A model generated the notes under the pieces. It was not told the origin of the DNA, made no database searches, and saw nothing but the letters and a program-made list of their open reading frames with translations. Of a stretch of DNA of 64,000 nt, positions 22,812 to 44,430 are shown piece after piece. Origin of the DNA: Larus michahellis (Eukaryota; Chordata; Aves; Charadriiformes; Laridae); the NCBI RefSeq assembly GCF_964199755.1, contig NC_133917.1, positions 3,541,501 through 3,605,500 of the forward strand. The letters run 5' to 3'. Position 1 is the stretch's first letter, and every line of letters begins with the position of its first letter. The translations under genes were made by a program, and so were the position numbers.

Positions 22812-23045
22812 CGGGGTGGTGTTGCTGATGGGAAGCATCACCCTCATCCCAAAATACCCTGGGATTTGGGGAATAATGTAAATTTTCCAGCTTCGAGCCA
22901 AAAGCTGTTGGTAAACCACCTCCCGCGAGGTGGTCTTGCTGATAGGAGGCATCACCCTCATCCCAAAATACCCTGGGATTTGGGGAATAGTGTGAATTTT
23001 CCAGCTTCAAGCCAAAAGCTGTTGCTAAAGCACCTCCTGTGAGGT
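22812..23045. repeat. Two-copy tandem duplication, about 116-bp unit
   Basis: The segments 22812-22928 and 22929-23045 are near-identical. Each contains GCATCACCCTCATCCCAAAA, then CCTGGGATTTGGGGAATA, then a GCCAAAAGCTGTTG block. It starts about 35 bases after the exon 1A donor. Confidence 0.9.
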
Positions 23046-23803
23046 TTCTCACATCTGCCCGTGCTTTCGGCGAGGCCGGGCGGCGTGCCGGCACGGTGAG
23101 GGTGCTGTACTCGCATTCCCGTGCGGGAGCGATGCTGCGATTTGGTTTTAATTTCCCTCTCCGATGCCCACGCTGTCAGGTCAGCCATAAGGTTAAATCC
23201 GCGACAGCGGAGTCTCTCATCTCCCGGATTTCTCCTCTTATTTTTCCAGGATTCGGTCATTTCAGCAACATCCCATGGTTTGGGTTTTTTTGGGGGTTTT
23301 TTTTGCGTTTAAATAATAAGGAACACGGGTTGCAAAGCCTCCATGTTTGGGAAAAGCAAGGAGCTGCCCTCCCCACTGCGAGCCGCTTGGCTCGGCGAAG
23401 GGCTCTGGTTTTCAACAAGCGGCTTCTCCCGTGCGGATCGGGGTGTCCTGGTCCATCAGCCGGGATCTCCACGCACTCTCCCGCCTGTCCACGGTCAGGC
23501 CGTGCTTCCAAAGGAGCGCTCTCGGTGATCTCCCATGAAATTAAAAGATGGGGATGGTGGAGATCGGAACACGGAGAGCTGGTGTGCCGCTGGAAGCGAT
23601 GCCGTGGTGCTCCTGCCACGCGCTGCTTCCCGGGGGCGTCTCAACAATTAAATCTGTTGCTTTAATTCTCGGGAAGGGGTTGCTTAATCCTAAATTTTCA
23701 AGGGAGCGTGCAGAGTGCGAGGAATTCTGTAGAACTGCAGCGTTTCTCTCTGAAAAAAAAGAAGGAAACAAAAGCCAAATCAAGACTCTTCTCCCCCAAA
23801 ATA

Positions 23804-23839
<36 letters not shown>

Positions 23840-24019
23840 GTGAGATGCAGCTGCATTTAGAAATAATTCCCACATAACTGGGTCTGCGGCCGTTTGCCCG
23901 CAGCCAAAAATCTGGAAAATTGGGGTTTTGGCATGAAAAGCGCCGCTGAGGCCGGCGAGGTCCTGGCGGGGCGGGCTGGCTCCTGACGGACCCGCGTATT
24001 TTGGGGCGGAATAAGCCGC

Positions 24020-24311
24020 TGTGAGGTAAATCCTCGGGGCAGGGACAAGGCCCGGCCGGGCCCGGGGGTCGAGGAGGGCACGGCTGCGGCCGGCGTGTCC
24101 CCCCCAACCCCGCAGCCTGTCCCGGGGACTGTCGTCGTCCGTCCCCCCCCCCCGCCCCACGCCGGCCCCACGTCTCCCGTGTCGCCGGTCGCTCGGAGCA
24201 CGTCACGGGGCGGGCTGAGGCGATGGCGGCGGCGGCGGCAGTGCGGGCCTCGGCCGGGGCATGAGGCGGCGGCGGCGGCGGCAGCGGAGGCGGCCGGGGG
24301 CGGCCGAGGCG
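24020..24311 (+). promoter_or_regulatory. SLC11A2: SLC11A2 CpG-island promoter and non-coding exon 1B
   Basis: A strong CpG island ends in a GGC/CGG-repeat-rich putative exon whose donor (GAGGCG then GTGAGC) lies at 24312. Mammalian SLC11A2 has a ubiquitous CpG-island exon 1B that is untranslated, with translation starting in exon 2; the context fits. It contains two upstream ATGs: 24223, a 13-codon frame closing at TGA 24262-24264, and 24261, which overlaps that stop as ATGA. No TATA box is seen. The 5' limit of the exon is unknown. Confidence 0.55.
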
Positions 24312-24399
24312 GTGAGCGGCGGGGGGCTTGGGGCGCGCTGAGGGAATGGCGGGGGGACCCCCCCTGGGTGTGCTGGGGGCGGAGGGGGGAGATCCCCGT

Positions 24400-24960
24400 C
24401 TCAGGTGATCCCTGGGGGGGGTTCCCCCGCCTTGAGTGATCCCTGGGGGGTGCTCTGGGGGTGCTGGGGGGTGCTCCCTCATCCCTGGGGGGGGTGTCCC
24501 CTAATCCTGCTGGGGGGGTCCCATCCCCCCCCCCCGAGGGATCCCTGAGGGATCCCAGGATATTCTGGGGGGGATTCTCCTTCGGTCGGGGGGTCCCTTG
24601 CATGTGCTGGGGGGGGGGGGGGGGGGGGGGCAACCCTCCCTCAAGTGGTCCCTGGGGGATCCCTCCCCATCGAGTCATCCCTGGGGGGGGGTGTCCCCAT
24701 TGAGTGATCTCTGGGGGTCTCCTACGTGTGCTGGGGGGGATCCCCCCCCATTGAGTGATCCCAGAGGGGTCCCCTGGGTGCTCTGGGAGGGGGGAGGAAA
24801 TCCCCTCAGTTGATCCCTGGGGGTCCCCTGGGCGTGCAGGGGGGAGGGATCCCCTCAGCTGATCCCTGGGGGTCCCTTGCATGTGCTGGGGGGGTGGGAT
24901 CCTTCCTTAAGCGATCCCTAGGGATCCTCTGGGTGTGCTGCAGGATCCCCGCATCAGTTT
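24400..24960. repeat. G-rich degenerate repeat in SLC11A2 intron 1
   Basis: Units of about 40-60 bases of the type TGAGTGATCCCTGGGGGG followed by GTGTCCCC and TGTGCTGGGGGG. It includes an uninterrupted G run of over 20 bases at about 24609-24631. It is probably unstable and hard to sequence. Confidence 0.75.
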
Positions 24961-27448
24961 TGCAAGGGGGTGCCATGGAGCCGCTGGTCCCCAGCACCCC
25001 GGGCACTGCCCACCCCCCACCATAGCAGGGACCCCCATGAGCCCAGGCTCGCTGGGTGCTCGGTGACCTTGTGGGGGTCTCCTGGCCCGGGGGGGGCTCC
25101 CCGAGGACAGGCTCTCCTCGCCACACTGAAGCCGCTGGTGGCCCAGGGTTGGATCCCCCGACTCATCCTCTGCCTCCCCGCCGAGGGCCGGGTCAGACAT
25201 TAATCCTCCGGCGCGGTACCCTCCCCTCGGGGCTTGGGACAAACTTGTCCCATGTAGCCCCAGCCTTGTCCCTTGTGTGTCCGAGTGTTTATAGATGTTT
25301 AGAGATGAACTTCGTACCGGGGCTTGTGACTAGAGAACAGCTCTTAAAGCCTCGGCTGGCTCGGCAGCCGCCCTGGGGAGCTCTGCCTGCCCAGCTGAGG
25401 GATCCATGACACGTGTTTCGTGCCCCGTTATCGTGGCAGAGCCACAGCCGAGCGTCCCCGGGGTCCAATCTCCGGCGCCTGTCTCGGGTTATTGCGGTGG
25501 GGAAGCCGAGGCCGGCCGGTGGCGATGGCTCCCGGGGCAGTTCTGCCGGTGCCTCATGCCAGGCCGAGCTCAGCGAAGGTCAGCGTGACCCTGGCAGGGA
25601 TTCACATACCCGGTCTCAGCCTCACCCTCCGGAGGTGCAGTCCCTGACCAAAGTCCTCGCATGACTGCAAGGCAGAGGTTTCCTCCGAGGAGGGATAAAT
25701 GCTCTTTCCTGCAGTGAGCACAGCTCATTAAACGGGCAGGGGGAACCATCAAACCAGCTCTCGAGCACCGGAGTTTGTTGGGAGAGCGGGACTCTGTGGT
25801 CGGTGATGAGATAACAGCTCCGTGTTCGATGTGGGACGAGGCTTGGGGCATCCAGGGCCATACGTGGTGGCCCCACAGCTAATCTCTTTTTTTCCCCACT
25901 TGACAGCACTTCTTAACCAAAGTTTCCACAGTTGCCTTACGTTTTTTGAGGGCGTTTTTAAGCCCCGAGCCTCACGGCTGCTGCTAGAATAGAGCTTTTC
26001 AATCAGTTGGATTTATTACATGTTGTGAAAATATTTGAAGTCTCCGGTGTGCGCCAGCCCCTCCTTTCCACGCTTACTAAAAGCAGATGAGAGCAGCGGG
26101 GAGCAGCTGCAGGGGCTGCCTCCTGAATCCAGGAGCCTTTGGATCGAGCAGGCTGGTGAGGAGAGCTGCTCCTTGCTTCCAGGTTCTCGTTTCCCAGGTC
26201 TTGTTCTCCTTCCATAGAAATAAATACATCGTGCCGTGTCTTTCTAGAAGGAGAGTGTGCTCGGGTGAGCAGGGCGGGCTCGTCCCCCCATGCCTTGGCT
26301 CCTGCATCCAGGCCATGTCCCAGCTCAGGTGGAGCGAGTGGGCGACGCCGGGTGAACAATTAGCAGGGGACGAGCTCGTCTGACCCATTTAGGAGGCAGC
26401 CGGGTGACCTGCCTCGGCGCAGCTGAGTGGGGACTTCAGCGATGGGAGCGAAGCCAATGTCGCAGCCTTTTCTTCACCTGCTTTTGTCATCTCTGGTCAT
26501 CAGCAGGAGCGTGGGTGAGAGAGCGAGGAGGAATCCTGTGGGGACAAACGCCGCCGCCTAGGACTCTCCGCCAGGTCCGTGCAGAGGAAAAGGTTTTTCC
26601 AGGGTTGGGACCTGGCGGTGCCAGTGCCGGCAGAGCGGTGTGGGCGTCTGGAAAGCAGGCAAGGGGGTGACCTGGTTGTGCGGGCAAGGAGTTACCCCTG
26701 TTGGGAAGATGAGTGATTAACCGGGTTGTCTGCCCCGGTTTTGGTAGGCGTGTTGCGCTCAGGGCCACCCTTGAGTGACTTGTATAACAAGAGCTGGGAG
26801 AAACGGGGTCGGGTTTTCGGTGTGACCATGTAAAGGGCTGCCCGGCGCGGCCTGCGTACCAACAAAATGCCACGCTAACGAGACGTCGTCCCCAAAACCA
26901 CTCTAAAAGAGTTAACGATGGCGGCGTGCCCCACAGGAACCAGAGTTCAAAGCCTGACATCAAATGCAGAAATCTCAATCGCAGGAACCGCTCCCAGCAT
27001 GAGACAAGACTTGTCTAACAAACCCCTGTGTCTCCACATTGAGGATCAGTGAGCAGCCGTCGGCTCCTTGGCTTTCCCCTTGTCGGCTTCGCTGCTTTTG
27101 TGGCTGTCGAGAAGAAAAGACCCGTTGGACCGAGGCTTGTGGTTTCATCAGTGAAAAGGGAGGGTGTAGATGGGAGAATGATCCGTTGTTCGCTCCGCGG
27201 GTATTGAAGGTCTTAGACAACAGTGCTAGTGTCTTCGCTTCTTCGATTTGAGCAACCTCATGATATTCTGCTCTTGGCTTTTTGTCTTATTCCAAGGAAT
27301 ATTTCTCCTGGGAAGGCGGCTGCCTTGCCTGAGTGTGAATATGGGGTATAAAGTCAAATCCAGCAATGGTTACGGTGAGTGTGTTACCTCCAGGAGGCAG
27401 CATGTGGCCTGGTGAGCCCATTCCTGGTGTTGAGGAATTGCTTGAAGA

Positions 27449-27489
27449 CCACAGAATCATAGAATGGTTTGGGTTGGAAGGGCTGAGAC
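27449..27489 (-). mobile_element. CR1 3' tail remnant
   Basis: A 40-base CR1 3' end only: CACAGAATCATAGAATGG followed by TTTGGGTTGGAAGGGCT, in minus orientation. It directly abuts the duplicated block that follows. Confidence 0.75.
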
Positions 27490-28250
27490 TCACGCCAAGA
27501 CTCCTTGTAGGCAGGATAAGCTGACGGATTTGTTTTCTCACCATTCTATTAATATTGTCACATTTCACAGGCATTAAAGTCGGTCACGGGGTCAGAACAG
27601 ATGGGGAAGTTGAGGCTTTCGTGGCCAGATTTGCTTAGGAATCTGTTGTGTGCTGCGCCCACCGACCCACATGGCCTTTCCCCTGCTTTTTTGACCATCT
27701 CTTTAGCAACTCACTCGTTCGTTGTTCCCAAAAAGGCCTCGATTTAATGACGCAGCAGGTGAAAGGTTGGCGGAGACTTCGGAATAATGCACATTTCTTC
27801 TGTACATCTCTGTACATTGCCAGAGGTGTAAAATCATGGAATGGTCAGAAAAGCAGGAACAGTTTGGGTGGGAAGGGACCTTGAAGACCATCAGTGTCAC
27901 GCCCTGCCCTGGGCAGGGACACCTCCCCCAGCCCAGGTTGCTCCAAGCCCCGTCCAACGTGGCCTTGAACCCCTCCAGGGATGGGGCAGCCACAGCTTCT
28001 CTGGGCAACCTGGGCCAGGGGCTCACCCCCCTCACAGCCAAGAATTTCTTCCCGAGATCTCATCTAAATCTCCCCTCTTTCAGTTTAAAACCCTTAAAAT
28101 CCTATGGCTCCCCTCCCTGCTCCAGAGTCCCTCCCCAGCTTTCCTGTAGCCCCTTGAGGGACTGGAAGGGGCTGGAAGGTCTCCCCGGAGCCTTCTCTTC
28201 TCCAGGCTGAACCCCCCCAGCTCTCTCAGCCTGTCCCCACAGCAGAGGGG
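27490..28250 (+). repeat. Duplicated block, copy 1
   Basis: This shares about 750 bases with 38641-39408. The first ~340 bases (up to about 27832) are not CR1 and are nearly identical between copies; for example GGCATTAAAGTCGGTCAC and AAAGGTTGGCGGAGACTTCG occur in both. The rest is a minus-oriented CR1 joined at the same junction in both copies. Copy 1 has a few small insertions, for example TCTATTAATA near 27546. Confidence 0.9.
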
Positions 28251-28345
28251 CTCCAGCCCTCTCTCCAATTCCGAGAAAAGGATGCCGTGCGGGACAGTGT
28301 CAAATGCTTTGCACAAGTCCAGGTAGATGATGTCATGATGTCACA
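27833..28345 (-). mobile_element. CR1 LINE fragment in SLC11A2 intron 1
   Basis: Minus-oriented CR1. The left edge is AATCATGGAATGGTCAG and the canonical 3' region follows. After 28258 it jumps to reverse-transcriptase sequence (GACAGTGTCAAATGCTTTGC, encoding CKAFDTV on the minus strand), so an internal segment is deleted. Confidence 0.88.
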
Positions 28346-30403
28346 GTGGTTACGGGTAGAAGGAGCGATAAATCCCAACCATTTTTATCCTGCAGTTTCT
28401 TTATTCCCTAATTTCACCTGTGTTGAGAGCAGCGGCAGGGTCTCCCTAGAGCTTTCCCTTTAGAAAAGCAGCCAGGCGTGGATTCAGAGTGGGCAAAAAA
28501 CATCCCTCAGATGCGTTTTCACCATCTCTGTGTTGATATCTCTCCGCTTCCCAGCGATGCCGGAACCCTGCGAAGCCGCGCAGGCAGAATATTCGCACCT
28601 GGCTGCAGCCGGTGGCTGCTCTTCTTGGAGCTCGGTGGGAGAAGGCTCTGTGGGCAGTGTTTCCAGCCCGGCACGTGTAGGGAAGTGATCCCTGCACCGG
28701 GTTGTGAATGAGCTCGTCACGAGCTGGGCAGCTGCCGGCGGAGATAGGGGAACCGAATTCGCTCCCACCCAAGCTGGGATGAGTTTTGCGAGGAGATATT
28801 AAGGTCGGTGTGGCAGCATAACGAATGTTCCCCATGTGATCTTCTTCCTCTTCGCCTTTGTTAACGGAGTGAGTGTTTCGTGGGACTCGCTGCCAGGGTA
28901 AGCGCTGTTCCTCCTGAAGGAATTCGATTTCAGGGAAAAGATGGCTTATTGCTAAACTTTAGGGGTTTTTTTTGTAATGAAAGCTCGTAGGCTTAGTGCT
29001 TTAAAAAGGAGCCTGTAGAGAAAGAAAATAGCGTATGTGATAAATAAAAGCTTCGTGCCAGCCTTGGGGCTGTCCCCGTCCAAGCGGGAGCTGCTGGAGG
29101 GAGCAGTCTGGGGACTGTGGTCACTGTGGTGGCTGGAGAGGTGGCACATGTCCCCTCCCTGGGCCGTGGTGGCGGGAGGTATTGACTCACCGTTTCTCCC
29201 CAGGGCATGTAGTGCTTCGGTGGCAGTTAAAACCTGGAAGGGGCAGGGGCTGTTCGGGGCCCTGATGTGTTTAAGATCGCGGTGGCACGGCTCTCCGCGG
29301 TGGCATCTGGCGTCTCGCTTCCTTCCAAGTCATGCTCGAGGAGCAGCAACATAAGTGGGATGGGAAATGTTATGGTTTAGTGAAACCTCATCACCTCGCT
29401 CCACTGCTGGAGCCTGCTTTATTCCTCCTGCTGCCCCGGAGTCAACGCGTTAACATTTGAGTATATCGGGATAGAGAAATAGCTATTGTAGCCCTGCCTG
29501 CAACAAATGGTATGGCTCCAGCCCTGCCTGAAGTTCCCTCTCTGCATTATTTTAGTGTGCCTGGCTGGGTTACAAACCACCTTTGGAGCTGGTTATGGAA
29601 CTGAGAAATTCATCTTTGAAAACCTTAAAATCGGTTCAAATCACCGAAAAGGAGTTCTTGGCTAATGTTTTCCATTTATGTCTTCGGTGAACCAATATTG
29701 CCTTGTTATAAGGAGATCTCCCGTTAATTTACAATGGGCTTTGAGGGAGATTAAGTGCTTTACATACCAAACGAATATACTGTTGGCACTTTGACTTGTC
29801 CTTGAGGGGTTTGGGGGGTTTGACCTTGTTAAAGCCCGGAGGACGCCAGCTTCATCCGAAGTCCCGTACCAGATCCCAGTTCCTTCCTGCGTGGGTTAGA
29901 TTTAAAATTTAAAAATACACTGTGATGAAAGAGTTAACATCGTGCCCTTAAAAGAAACTTCAGATGGCCTGTAAAGGGTGCGGCGTAGATCTAATAACCG
30001 TGCCTGGAAGGGGAGGGATGGTGTGTGATTTTTACACATAAAGGAAATTCCACTCTTGTTTCTTTAGCTGGAGTTTCACAACAGCCGCTGTCCTAAGCCT
30101 GGCCGCTTGCAAACACTTGTGTCGCCTTGGTTTGCCCGGTCGGTCCACTCATGCCGCCTTCGTGTTGTTGCAACACGGAGTTTCCAAGCAGGTCCCAGAC
30201 AAAACACTCCTCTCCTGGCCCTGCAAGGTTCTTCGGAGCTGGAAAAGGGCTGGAGAAGTGAGTCTGTCCCTGCCAGGAGCTGTTGGTTCTGTGGGCTCTC
30301 TTGCTGGTTTTTATTCTCCTTCCTGACAGGTTTTTTCCCCCTCTTCTTTACAGCCAAGGTAGCCAATATAAACCAGTTCCCAGGCCACCAGAAGGGTTCC
30401 ACC

Positions 30404-40567
<10,164 letters not shown>

Positions 40568-40590
40568 AGGTGTCGGTACACAGCGAGTAG

Positions 40591-40616
40591 CCATCAGAGC
40601 CAGTGCGTTTCTATGG
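40591..40616 (+). promoter_or_regulatory. SLC11A2: Iron-responsive element in SLC11A2 3' UTR
   Basis: It starts 24 bases after the stop codon. The hairpin has the canonical loop CAGUGC and an upper stem AGAGC pairing with GUUUCU, with one extra bulged U on the 3' side as in mammalian DMT1. An unpaired C lies 5' of that stem and the lower stem is CCAU with AUGG. IRP1/IRP2 binding in low iron stabilises +IRE mRNA in mammals. Flanking bases (GGTTTACTGTGTGA) also look conserved from memory. Confidence 0.95.
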
Positions 40617-43600
40617 TTTACTGTGTGAACGTAACACAAACGTATGCGCGGTCTGCGCAGGCGATGCGCGCGTTCAAAGGCAACCAATCAGATGTACATG
40701 TTGGCAAATGCGTTGCTGCTGAAAATCCTCAGAAACTGGACGTTTTCTTTGCTGAACGCCTCTAATCACGCCCCTAAGGAGGAGCGTCCCGTCGGTTGTG
40801 CGAATACGGCAGCGGCCGCCTGGTTTCCAGACGCGAAACGCAGGTGGCGGCGCGGAGGGAAGCGCGTCGTGCTGCAAACGGGCTCCTCGTCCCCGCCAAC
40901 CTCTGCCGCCAGCCTCTCATTTTTGCATTAAAACCGGCAGCCTCTTGTCCCTCGGCATTGTAATCCCCGTAGCAGAAACACTGAAGCTCCAGGTAACTGC
41001 TTCTGCATGCAACTGGAGAAGGGAGGAAAAAACAAAAAACAAAAACCGATAAGCTGGGAAATTCAAAACGCACCTTTTTGGGCCATGTTTGAAGGACGCG
41101 GCTGCCGCTGATGACACTAAGCGAAGTGTGTGACGCAGTGACACTACGTCCGGAGTCTACCTCTGCGGTCAGATCGTGGCTGCCGTTCCCGAGCTGACTG
41201 CGTTTGATTTATTTTCATTTTAATTTTTTTTTTTTTTTTTCACTTGAAAACACTTCTAATTCAGTGCGGGGCTGACCGCCATGGCGCAGCCTCCACGAGG
41301 GCGGAATGACGTCAGGAAATCTCAGTCTCGTCAGTTATCATTATTTTATTTTTAATTGCCTGGCATGTGATTTTGGTGGTCAGCAAAGGAAACGAGTTTG
41401 TGGTTATTTATGGGTTTGTTCCCTATGGATGCGATTGATGGAAAACGCTCTTTGTAGTTCTCAAAAATCCCTGGTTTATGGCTCAAAATGTCACATTCTG
41501 GGGGGGGGAGGTCAGTGCTGTAACACAAGTGCAGGTTTTTATTTGCTGCTCCTGGCTTGGCCCTGATGTAAATTCACTACGAAGCCTTTCTCGTTGCCCT
41601 TCTCGTTAGCGTTTAATGAGTTTCAGGTACCTTTTCGGGAGATGCCTTCACCTGGAAGGCGACCGAAACCCCGCGTAAGCGAGTGATAGAGAGAACGGTA
41701 CGTTTTGCTTCTGCCGTTAGCAAAGGTCGCCCGTCGTTTCTCCCGGCCTCGGGGGAATTTTGCGGTTACATCCCGCGCGGTGGGGGGGAGGTTTTCGGTG
41801 TCTTGGCCACAAAAATCGGGTGTAAACCCGGGGTTTATTTTTTCGCGAGGTTTCTCTTTGACATCGGGATGCCGCGACTGGCCCGGCGCGGTCGAGGCAC
41901 AGGCATTCTCGGGAAATTCCTCCCCTTCCCTGGCGTTCCTCCCGTCCCCTCTCGTCCCAGGCAGGGAATAAACCCCGCGGAGTTCGGAGCCTCGGAGAGA
42001 AGACGAGGTTTGGGGTTTGGGTTTGACTCGGTGATCTCTTTTCTGGCACGAACAAGCCCCAGGCTCTGCCGCTTGCTCGTCTGATGGCCAACGGCACACT
42101 CGGGGGGAGCAGGCCGTTGTCAGCTGTCGCTGCCTGAGTTTTGGGGGAAAACAAAAGCTTTTTGACGTTGTCTTCATTGAACAAGTGCGCAAAAAAGACT
42201 AAAACTTGTACACAGTATCAAACGAGGAGACTTACTTTGCCTGCCCAAATAGATATATACTTTGAAGACAAAATTATCCTTGTGGAAGATTAATGGCTTT
42301 TAAATATTATAGACTTCATGATGTGTCTTGACCCCAGCGCCAGTGACGCCTTTCGTAGACGCAGGTGACAAAACGCAGCGTGAAAACTCCATTTGAATTC
42401 CAGGCAAATTAACGTTTACGCTGTTCCTGCCTTTTAGGAAACCCGCTGGACTTCGCTTGCTCCTCCTTAAATTGTGCGAGCGTTAAAACCGCCATGTGTT
42501 TCTAGGTTTGCAATTTTAACTAATTCAAAAATCCCGGCGGGATTTAACCCCCGCGTTGGCAATGCTTGGAGGTTTTATACCTATCTCCATGAAAAAAAGC
42601 TGGCATGTACATTGTAAGTGGGAACTGGGTGGGGGGGAGTTGTCGGACCGGAGCCTTCCTCGGCCGCCGGGCTCCGCAATCCCGCTGTCTCCGTCCCCCC
42701 GATTCTCCTGTTTGGGGGATTTTTGGTTTGTAGCTGTCAGAGGAGATGCTCCTGAAATAATTCATGCCTCTCCGGCGGAGCCTCTGCACCGAGTTATTCT
42801 TGACTTCCTTGGGAAACTGATTTTATTTTATTCTCCCCCCCCCGCCCCCGTATCTGCCTTTGAACCAGTTTGTACAAACATCCTTTTCCATTAAAAGACA
42901 GATACTTTTTCAACTTGGCTTCCTGGGTCTTTTTTTTTTTTTTTTTTTTTGGAGGTGGGGGGTGAGCTGGGGGGGGTGGCTCTGAATCGCCGGCGATACC
43001 TGGCTGTAAAGGAGTCCCCCCCCCTCCCCGCGACGGCTCCGATGCCCCGGGACGGCGCTGGCGGGACGAGCTCCATCCGGCACCATCCCGCTCCCTGTGG
43101 CATCCGGACCCTCCCGGCATCCCCGAACCCACGCAGCGGCTCCACTGCCACCGTGTCCCCTCCGAGAGAGCCAAGGATCAGGTCACCGTCAGCCGGGCTG
43201 TGCTGTTCCCGCCGGGATTTCTTTGCTGGTGTCCAGGACACGGAGCACGCATCCTGCCCTGCTCTTCCCTTCCCGGCTTTTCCACCCCGGGCGGCGCGTT
43301 GCTCCTCGGTCAAACTATCAGCTACACCCAAAAAACCTCCTATTTTACTGGTTTTTATCCCCCCCACCACCCGCCCCCCGGAGCGTTTCCTTTAGCTAAG
43401 CCCGAGCGTAGGCGCAGACCTAGTTAAAACAGGGATAAGTTTCAGTAACCTGGTGGGTTCGTAACGCGGGAGGTCGGAGGGATGAGCTAATTATCACTCG
43501 TTGCTTAAAAATCGTTGGGGAAAGCGCTGACGGTGCCCCCATCCCACCTCGGACACCGGCTCCGGAGGCTGGAAATCGATGTTATTCCAATACCTGGGAT

Positions 43601-44430
43601 TTCACCTTCCCACCTCGGTGAACATCCCGCTCCCGCGGGACTGAGCTGGGCGCCGCGTCTCTCTCTCTCTCTCTCTCTTAGTCTCTCTCTCTCTCTCGGG
43701 GTATTTTATTCTTATTTTATTAATCGGTAAACCTGCCGCGGCGCTCGGGGAGAATGGGAGCCCTTTAGGGTTTGTTTCTATCCGGTACGGATCGCTCCCG
43801 GTAAGTCTCGCTCCGTTAAACCCTTGCACTGGCCGAGGGACGTTCCCTGCTCACGTTCCCCTCTGGGAGGAGACGGACACCCCCCTCCACCTCCAATGTA
43901 TTCTCTTAATTAGCCAACCTGTGTAATCCGTGCTAATTAAGGCTCGTCTACACCCAAAACTTAATTCAAATCGAGAAGGAAATGAATTTAAACTGACGGA
44001 GGGGATGCGCTACGGCTGGGCTGGAGCATCACCGCGGGCAGAGCCCTCGCAGTGGCTGGATTTGCTAATAAACAGAAGCGATATTTGGGCTGCACCAAGT
44101 TCCCTCTGCTTAATAAGCCCTAATTAACGAAGGCATGGCAGGAGCCGATGCTGTAAGCGATGGTCGGCTTTCCCTTCGCTATCAGCCTCGGCAGTTCCCG
44201 CCATGTGCCCTGCAGATTAATTAAGCGCTCGCAATTACCCGGCACCGGTGACCCCCTCCCCAGATTTCGGGAGGGCTCGAGTATTGATTTATTGATTTAT
44301 TTCACTCTCACGTGGAAAAGTTGCTCTAACGCTGCTTTGCTTTGACGAGCCGGGAGCGGAAACCCGAGAAACCCCAAAGCTTTGGATTCTGCGGATGGAA
44401 AAGCGCCGGTGAGGGGTCGGGGGAGCTCGA
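40617..44430. other. SLC11A2 3' flank, no recognised gene
   Basis: It holds the remaining SLC11A2 3' UTR, whose end is not clear. Candidate signals are ATTAAA near 40927 and AATAAA near 41966. No sequence resembling the mammalian -IRE terminal exon was found. A 133-codon open frame at 41683-42084 has no recognised similarity. A CT microsatellite lies at 43658-43697 and homopolymer T tracts at 41222-41240 and 42931-42950. Confidence 0.55.
43658..43697. repeat. CT microsatellite
   Basis: About 19 CT units interrupted once by TTAGT. Confidence 0.95.

Larger units (their letters stand above)
24961..30353 (+). other. SLC11A2 intron before exon 2
   Basis: Mostly unique intronic sequence, less GC-rich than its surroundings. 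Recognised contents are the CR1 tail at 27449-27489, the duplicated block at 27490-28250 and the CR1 fragment at 27833-28345. No other exon with convincing splice sites and conserved coding sequence was found. Open frames here are short and unsupported. Confidence 0.6.

Noticed and set aside
27490-27832. Solo LTR of a retrovirus-like element in the duplicated block
   Set aside because: I saw no terminal repeat signature or primer-site context. The block shares its CR1 junction in both copies, so segmental duplication explains it better.
41683-42084. 133-codon frame after SLC11A2
   Set aside because: No recognised domain and no clear splice or promoter context, with overlapping open frames on the other strand; likely chance in GC-rich DNA.
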